64,000 nucleotides of DNA, taken from Metabacillus_B sp050107715 (lineage in GTDB: Bacteria > Bacillota > Bacilli > Bacillales > Bacillaceae). How positions within the stretch are numbered: position 1 is the stretch's first letter; every line of letters begins with the position of its first letter. The position numbers and the translations under genes were made by a program. Location of the stretch: positions 1 through 64,000 of the forward strand of contig NZ_JBNILN010000001.1 in NCBI RefSeq assembly GCF_050107715.1, read 5' to 3'. The notes under the pieces were generated by a model, which saw only the letters and a program-made list of their open reading frames with translations, made no database searches and was not told the origin of the DNA. Below, piece after piece: positions 61,106 to 64,000 of this stretch.

Positions 61106-61868
61106 CAGGGCTCATTCCTTCACTCGGACTGCTTGCGGATGCATACCTTTTTTTAGGGATTCTTCCGGCTTCATAGCCCAGACGCCCTGCTTCAATGCCG
61201 AGCTTCATAGCCTCAGCCATTTTAACAGGATCCTCAGCGCCAGAGACTGCTGTATTCAGCAGAACTCCATCTGCACCCATTTCCATAGCAAGTGCCGCAT
61301 CAGCAGGGCTGCCTACTCCGGCGTCTACAATGACCGGAACGACGGCTTGTTCAATGATTAGACTTAGGTTTAGAGGATTGACGATTCCCATTCCGGATCC
61401 GATCGGTGATGCTCCCGGCATAACCGCGTGCACTCCGATCTCCTGAAGCCGTTTAGCTAAAATGACATCATCCGAAATATAGGGCAGAACGATAAACCCT
61501 TCTTCCAGCAAAGTCTCACATGCCTTCATCGTTTCAAACGGATCCGGAAGCAGCGTCTTAAAGTCCCCAATGACCTCGACCTTGATCATCGTACACAGCC
61601 CTGATGCTTTTGCGAGCCGGGCAATTCTAACGGCTTCTTCAGCCGTTTTTGCTCCGGCCGTATTTGGGAGAAGGGAAAAACGGCTAAGGTCCAACTTTTC
61701 CAAAAGATTTGGCTGGGAGCTTTCAAAGATATCCATTCTTCTAACCGCAAAGGTCAGGATTTCAGATTCTGACACTTCAATGGCTTTTCTCTGCATATCG
61801 AAATCAGGGTATTTCCCAGTCCCGAGCAGCAGTCTGGATGAGAATGACAACGGTCCGATTTTCAGCAT
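61098..61868 (-). CDS. thiG: thiazole synthase ThiG
   Basis: 256 residues, a TIM-barrel enzyme with LLLGTGKYPDFDMQR, the Schiff-base Lys in MIKVEVIGD and phosphate-binding VDAGVGSPADAALAMEMGADGVLLNTAVSGA. Joins 1-deoxy-D-xylulose-5-phosphate, dehydroglycine and ThiS thiocarboxylate to form the thiazole. One base separates it from thiS. Confidence 0.96.
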   Translation of the reverse strand: MLKIGPLSFSSRLLLGTGKYPDFDMQRKAIEVSESEILTFAVRRMDIFESSQPNLLEKLDLSRFSLLPNTAGAKTAEEAVRIARLAKASGLCTMIKVEVIGDFKTLLPDPFETMKACETLLEEGFIVLPYISDDVILAKRLQEIGVHAVMPGASPIGSGMGIVNPLNLSLIIEQAVVPVIVDAGVGSPADAALAMEMGADGVLLNTAVSGAEDPVKMAEAMKLGIEAGRLGYEAGRIPKKRYASASSPSEGMSPVD

Positions 61869-61869
61869 A

Positions 61870-62073
61870 TTATCCGCCTCCTACAAATGTAACGATTTCA
61901 TAATGGTCTTCATGTGCAACTGCTTCTTTTTTATACCCGCTGCGCTGAAGGATTTCGGTGTTTTTTTCAATCACAATGGTTTTTTGATCGATGCCAAGAT
62001 GCTTTGTTAAATCCTCAACATTTCTGATTGATTCCGGTACTTCTGTCCAGCTTCCATTTACTTTGACCTTCAT
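61870..62073 (-). CDS. thiS: sulfur-carrier protein ThiS
   Basis: 67 residues, ubiquitin-like, ending in the required Gly-Gly (VTFVGGG, with one extra Gly). The terminal carboxylate becomes a thiocarboxylate. Four bases after thiO. Confidence 0.96.
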   Translation of the reverse strand: MKVKVNGSWTEVPESIRNVEDLTKHLGIDQKTIVIEKNTEILQRSGYKKEAVAHEDHYEIVTFVGGG

Positions 62074-62077
62074 TTAC

Positions 62078-63163
62078 TTACCTCCCGGTTGTTGAAGCCG
62101 TTTTTGTGCGGATAAGCTCCGCCATTCTTTTTCCAGCTGCAGGACTGAGTAAAATTCCGTTCCGGTAATGGCCTGTACAGGCGAAAAGCCCTTTGATTTC
62201 GGGATGTTCTTCCATGCAGGGAGCCCCTTTCGCACTTTGTGGCCGCAGTCCGCTCCATGCCTGTTCAAAGCTCGCATGGACAATCGCCGGCAGCAGCCTT
62301 TCCGCTGTCTTCAGGAGATGCAGGATGCCGGATGCAGATACTTCCTTTGAGTAATCCCTTTCCAAGACAGTCGCTCCAATTAAATAACGCCCGCCCCGTT
62401 TGGGAACAATATAAAATCCATTTTTATACAAAGGGGTCTGAAGAAGCTTTTTCTTGCTTAAAACACTGATCATTTCTCCCTTTACCGGATATGTTCCTTC
62501 TAATGAAGGAAAGAGGGTAAGAAATGGAGCACTCCACGCGCCTGCAGCAATCACAACCTGTTCAGCATGAAAAGTGCGTCCATTAGCTTTTACACCCGCG
62601 ACCCTCCCGTTTTCAATCAGAATCTCATCAGCTTGTGTATGTTCATAGATATCCGTGCCATTCTGCAAAGCACCCTGTTCAAATGCTTTCGCAAGCGAAG
62701 GCGCGATCACATGGCCGTCCTTAGGGTAATAGACACCGCCTTCGACAGAATCAGATAGAAGCGGCTCCCTCTTTTTCATTTCTTCTTTTGACAGCAGCTC
62801 ACATGGCTCCCCTGTTTCCGTTTGCCAAATGGCTGTTTTTTTAAGCTGGTCGAGTTCCTGCTCCGTTTCCGCAACCTTGCAGATTCCCTTTTCCTCATAG
62901 CCAATATCAATACCTGTTGCTGATCTTAATTCCTCGGCCAGCTCAGGAAACATCGCTCTGCTCTGCCGCGCCATATCAAATAGAGGATCATATTCATCCC
63001 ACTCAGCTTGAACACCAAGCAGTCCTGCGGCTGCCCGCGAACTTTCCTGCCCAGCTTTCCCCTTTTCCAAAATCAAGGGTAAAAGGCCTTTTTTGGATAG
63101 CTCATAAGCAATGGAACAGCCAATCACCCCTCCGCCGATGATGCATACATCATAATGTTTCAT
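62078..63163 (-). CDS. thiO: glycine oxidase ThiO
   Basis: 361 residues from ATG 63163 (AGGAGG 7 bases upstream; the frame to 63181 would translate the ribosome site). FAD-binding IIGGGVIGCSIAYELSKKG and a substrate domain of D-amino-acid-oxidase type with the C-terminal AWSGLRPQSAKG and GHYRNGILLSP. Makes dehydroglycine (iminoacetate) for ThiG in aerobes. Confidence 0.94.
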   Translation of the reverse strand: MKHYDVCIIGGGVIGCSIAYELSKKGLLPLILEKGKAGQESSRAAAGLLGVQAEWDEYDPLFDMARQSRAMFPELAEELRSATGIDIGYEEKGICKVAETEQELDQLKKTAIWQTETGEPCELLSKEEMKKREPLLSDSVEGGVYYPKDGHVIAPSLAKAFEQGALQNGTDIYEHTQADEILIENGRVAGVKANGRTFHAEQVVIAAGAWSAPFLTLFPSLEGTYPVKGEMISVLSKKKLLQTPLYKNGFYIVPKRGGRYLIGATVLERDYSKEVSASGILHLLKTAERLLPAIVHASFEQAWSGLRPQSAKGAPCMEEHPEIKGLFACTGHYRNGILLSPAAGKRMAELIRTKTASTTGR

Positions 63164-63177
63164 GCCAGCGCCTCCTT

Positions 63178-63774
63178 TCAAAGGTTGTTCGCCTCTCTGT
63201 ATTCGCAGGCGGCCTGAACTGGATCATCACGGTCCCAGATTCCAGACATCACCAAAAACCCTTTCACCTTTGCATCGGACAGCAATGGAAGGTGGGCAGG
63301 CTCAATCCCTCCAATAACCAGAACGTCTATGCTGAGGAGCTCTGAAAGCTCCCTCGCTTTCCCGATTCCTTGAGGAGGCAGGCCTTTCTTGCTGTCTGTA
63401 GGAAACAAATGCCCAAACAAAACCGAGTCCGCTCCTTCATTTTGCGCCTCTAAGGCTTCATCAAGAGAATGAACAGACCGTCCGGCATGTATAGAAGGAA
63501 ATGTTCTCTTTACAATGGAAGGGGACAGATTCCTGTATCCGAGCTGCACTCTTCTTACCCCTGCAGCCGCGGCGATATCCGGGCGGCCGTTTACTATTAA
63601 TTTTTCAGAGGGCACACCATTCCGGATAAGCTCCGCTGTTCCTTCATAGATTTCCATTTCCGTTTTTTCCTTCTCCCTTATATGAAGAAAATCGATGACG
63701 GAACCCGCTTCCTTCATGAATTGAGCAATAGCCGGAAAAGGCATCCTTCCATTCGTTACTGCATGAAATTCCAT
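63178..63774 (-). CDS. tenI: thiazole tautomerase TenI
   Basis: 198 residues from ATG 63774 (GGAGGGG 5 bases upstream). It belongs to the ThiE/TenI TIM-barrel family (DFLHIREKEKTEMEIY; GADSVLFGHLFPTDSKKGLPPQG; VLVIGGIEPAHL). In Bacillus TenI aromatises the ThiG product. It is too diverged from ThiE (which has TxTKP) to be thiamin phosphate synthase. First gene after the TPP riboswitch. Confidence 0.9.
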   Translation of the reverse strand: MEFHAVTNGRMPFPAIAQFMKEAGSVIDFLHIREKEKTEMEIYEGTAELIRNGVPSEKLIVNGRPDIAAAAGVRRVQLGYRNLSPSIVKRTFPSIHAGRSVHSLDEALEAQNEGADSVLFGHLFPTDSKKGLPPQGIGKARELSELLSIDVLVIGGIEPAHLPLLSDAKVKGFLVMSGIWDRDDPVQAACEYREANNL

Positions 63775-63884
63775 GTGCTCCCCTCCTTCTCCCAATACAA
63801 ACTGCGGCTTGCTTCGCCAGATCAGCTTAAGGGTTCACGCACACCGCTTCTCTCAGACGTAAAGCTCGCTCGTCCCGTAAAATA

Positions 63885-63915
63885 AGAAAAGCCCATTCCG
63901 CGCAGGGAAATGGAC
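63885..63915 (-). terminator. riboswitch expression-platform terminator
   Basis: On the minus strand CCATTTCC and GGAATGG form a stem followed by GCTTTTCTTATTTT, between the TPP aptamer and tenI. Confidence 0.7.
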
Positions 63916-63935
63916 TGAAACATACAGCAATATGT

Positions 63936-64000
63936 ACAGAGCCGCTTCCCTCCGCTAGTACGAACTAGATCAGGTATAAGGGTCAAAAACTTCTGCGTTT
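63936..64000 (-). promoter_or_regulatory. TPP (THI-box) riboswitch, 3' part, cut by the window end
   Basis: Reverse complement shows the 3' half of a THI-box: GACCCTTATACCTGATCTAG, a TTCG-type loop and CTAGCGGAGGGAAGCGGCT. The 5' half with GGGG..CTGAGA is beyond base 64000. It controls tenI-thiO-thiS-thiG-thiF. Confidence 0.9.

Overview
The window comes from a low-GC, endospore-forming Bacillaceae bacterium, probably in the Bacillus/Metabacillus/Priestia neighbourhood. The evidence is a Bacillus-type 16S rRNA 5' end, Shine-Dalgarno sites near AGGAGG, frequent GTG/TTG starts, TnrA-type operators, THI-box riboswitches, a B. megaterium-style gas-vesicle operon and an RsbK/RsbM/RsbY set as in B. 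cereus. No phage, insertion sequence, CRISPR array or plasmid gene was recognised, so this reads as ordinary chromosome with a few accessory islands.

Layout. 0-1.6 kb: 5' end of an rrn operon (minus strand) with tandem promoters, an alkyltransferase-like gene, then a TPP riboswitch and thiT. 1.6-9.9 kb: class D sortase with its acidic surface-protein substrate, GNAT, EamA exporter, acyl-CoA synthetase, DinB protein, tRNA-Ala and a Cys-rich protein. 10-15.3 kb: thioredoxin-reductase-like flavoprotein, membrane-anchored penicillin-acylase-family hydrolase, a frameshifted VOC gene and a lipoprotein. 15.4-21.4 kb: two molybdopterin oxidoreductases, one a ForC/YrhE-type formate dehydrogenase with its DUF1641 partner, and a 58-residue TTG-start gene between them. 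21.7-30 kb: HemD-like protein, STAS protein, chemoreceptor, SDR, RsbRD-like stressosome protein and a GntR/ABC operon with an 18-bp palindrome. 31.4-32 kb: a nested tandem repeat. 32-39 kb: TIM-barrel isomerase, SMP-30 protein and the RsbY-RsbM-RsbK module. 39-42.6 kb: a possible structured RNA, an L,D-transpeptidase and amtB-glnK. 42.7-48.8 kb: a twelve-gene gas-vesicle operon (gvpQ-B-R-N-F-G-L-S-K-J-T-U). 49-60 kb: LysR/HxlR regulators opposite a quinone reductase, ctaM, uppP, AI-2E transporter, an alpha-amylase pseudogene and an osmoprotectant ABC transporter. 60-64 kb: tenI-thiO-thiS-thiG-thiF behind a second TPP riboswitch cut by the window end.

How the parts fit. Thiamin import (thiT) and thiazole synthesis are both under THI-box control. 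Stress signalling is unusually dense: the RsbK-RsbM-RsbY phosphorelay, an RsbR paralogue and another STAS protein lie within about 16 kb, and the gas-vesicle operon has a sigma-B-like promoter. Nitrogen control is visible as two TnrA-type boxes ahead of amtB-glnK.

The least explained items are the hierarchical repeat at 31.4-32.0 kb (three 183-bp units, each with five 20-bp repeats) together with a related decayed locus at 51.7 kb, and the promoter-hairpin-terminator cassette at 39.06-39.21 kb, which looks like a free-standing small RNA.
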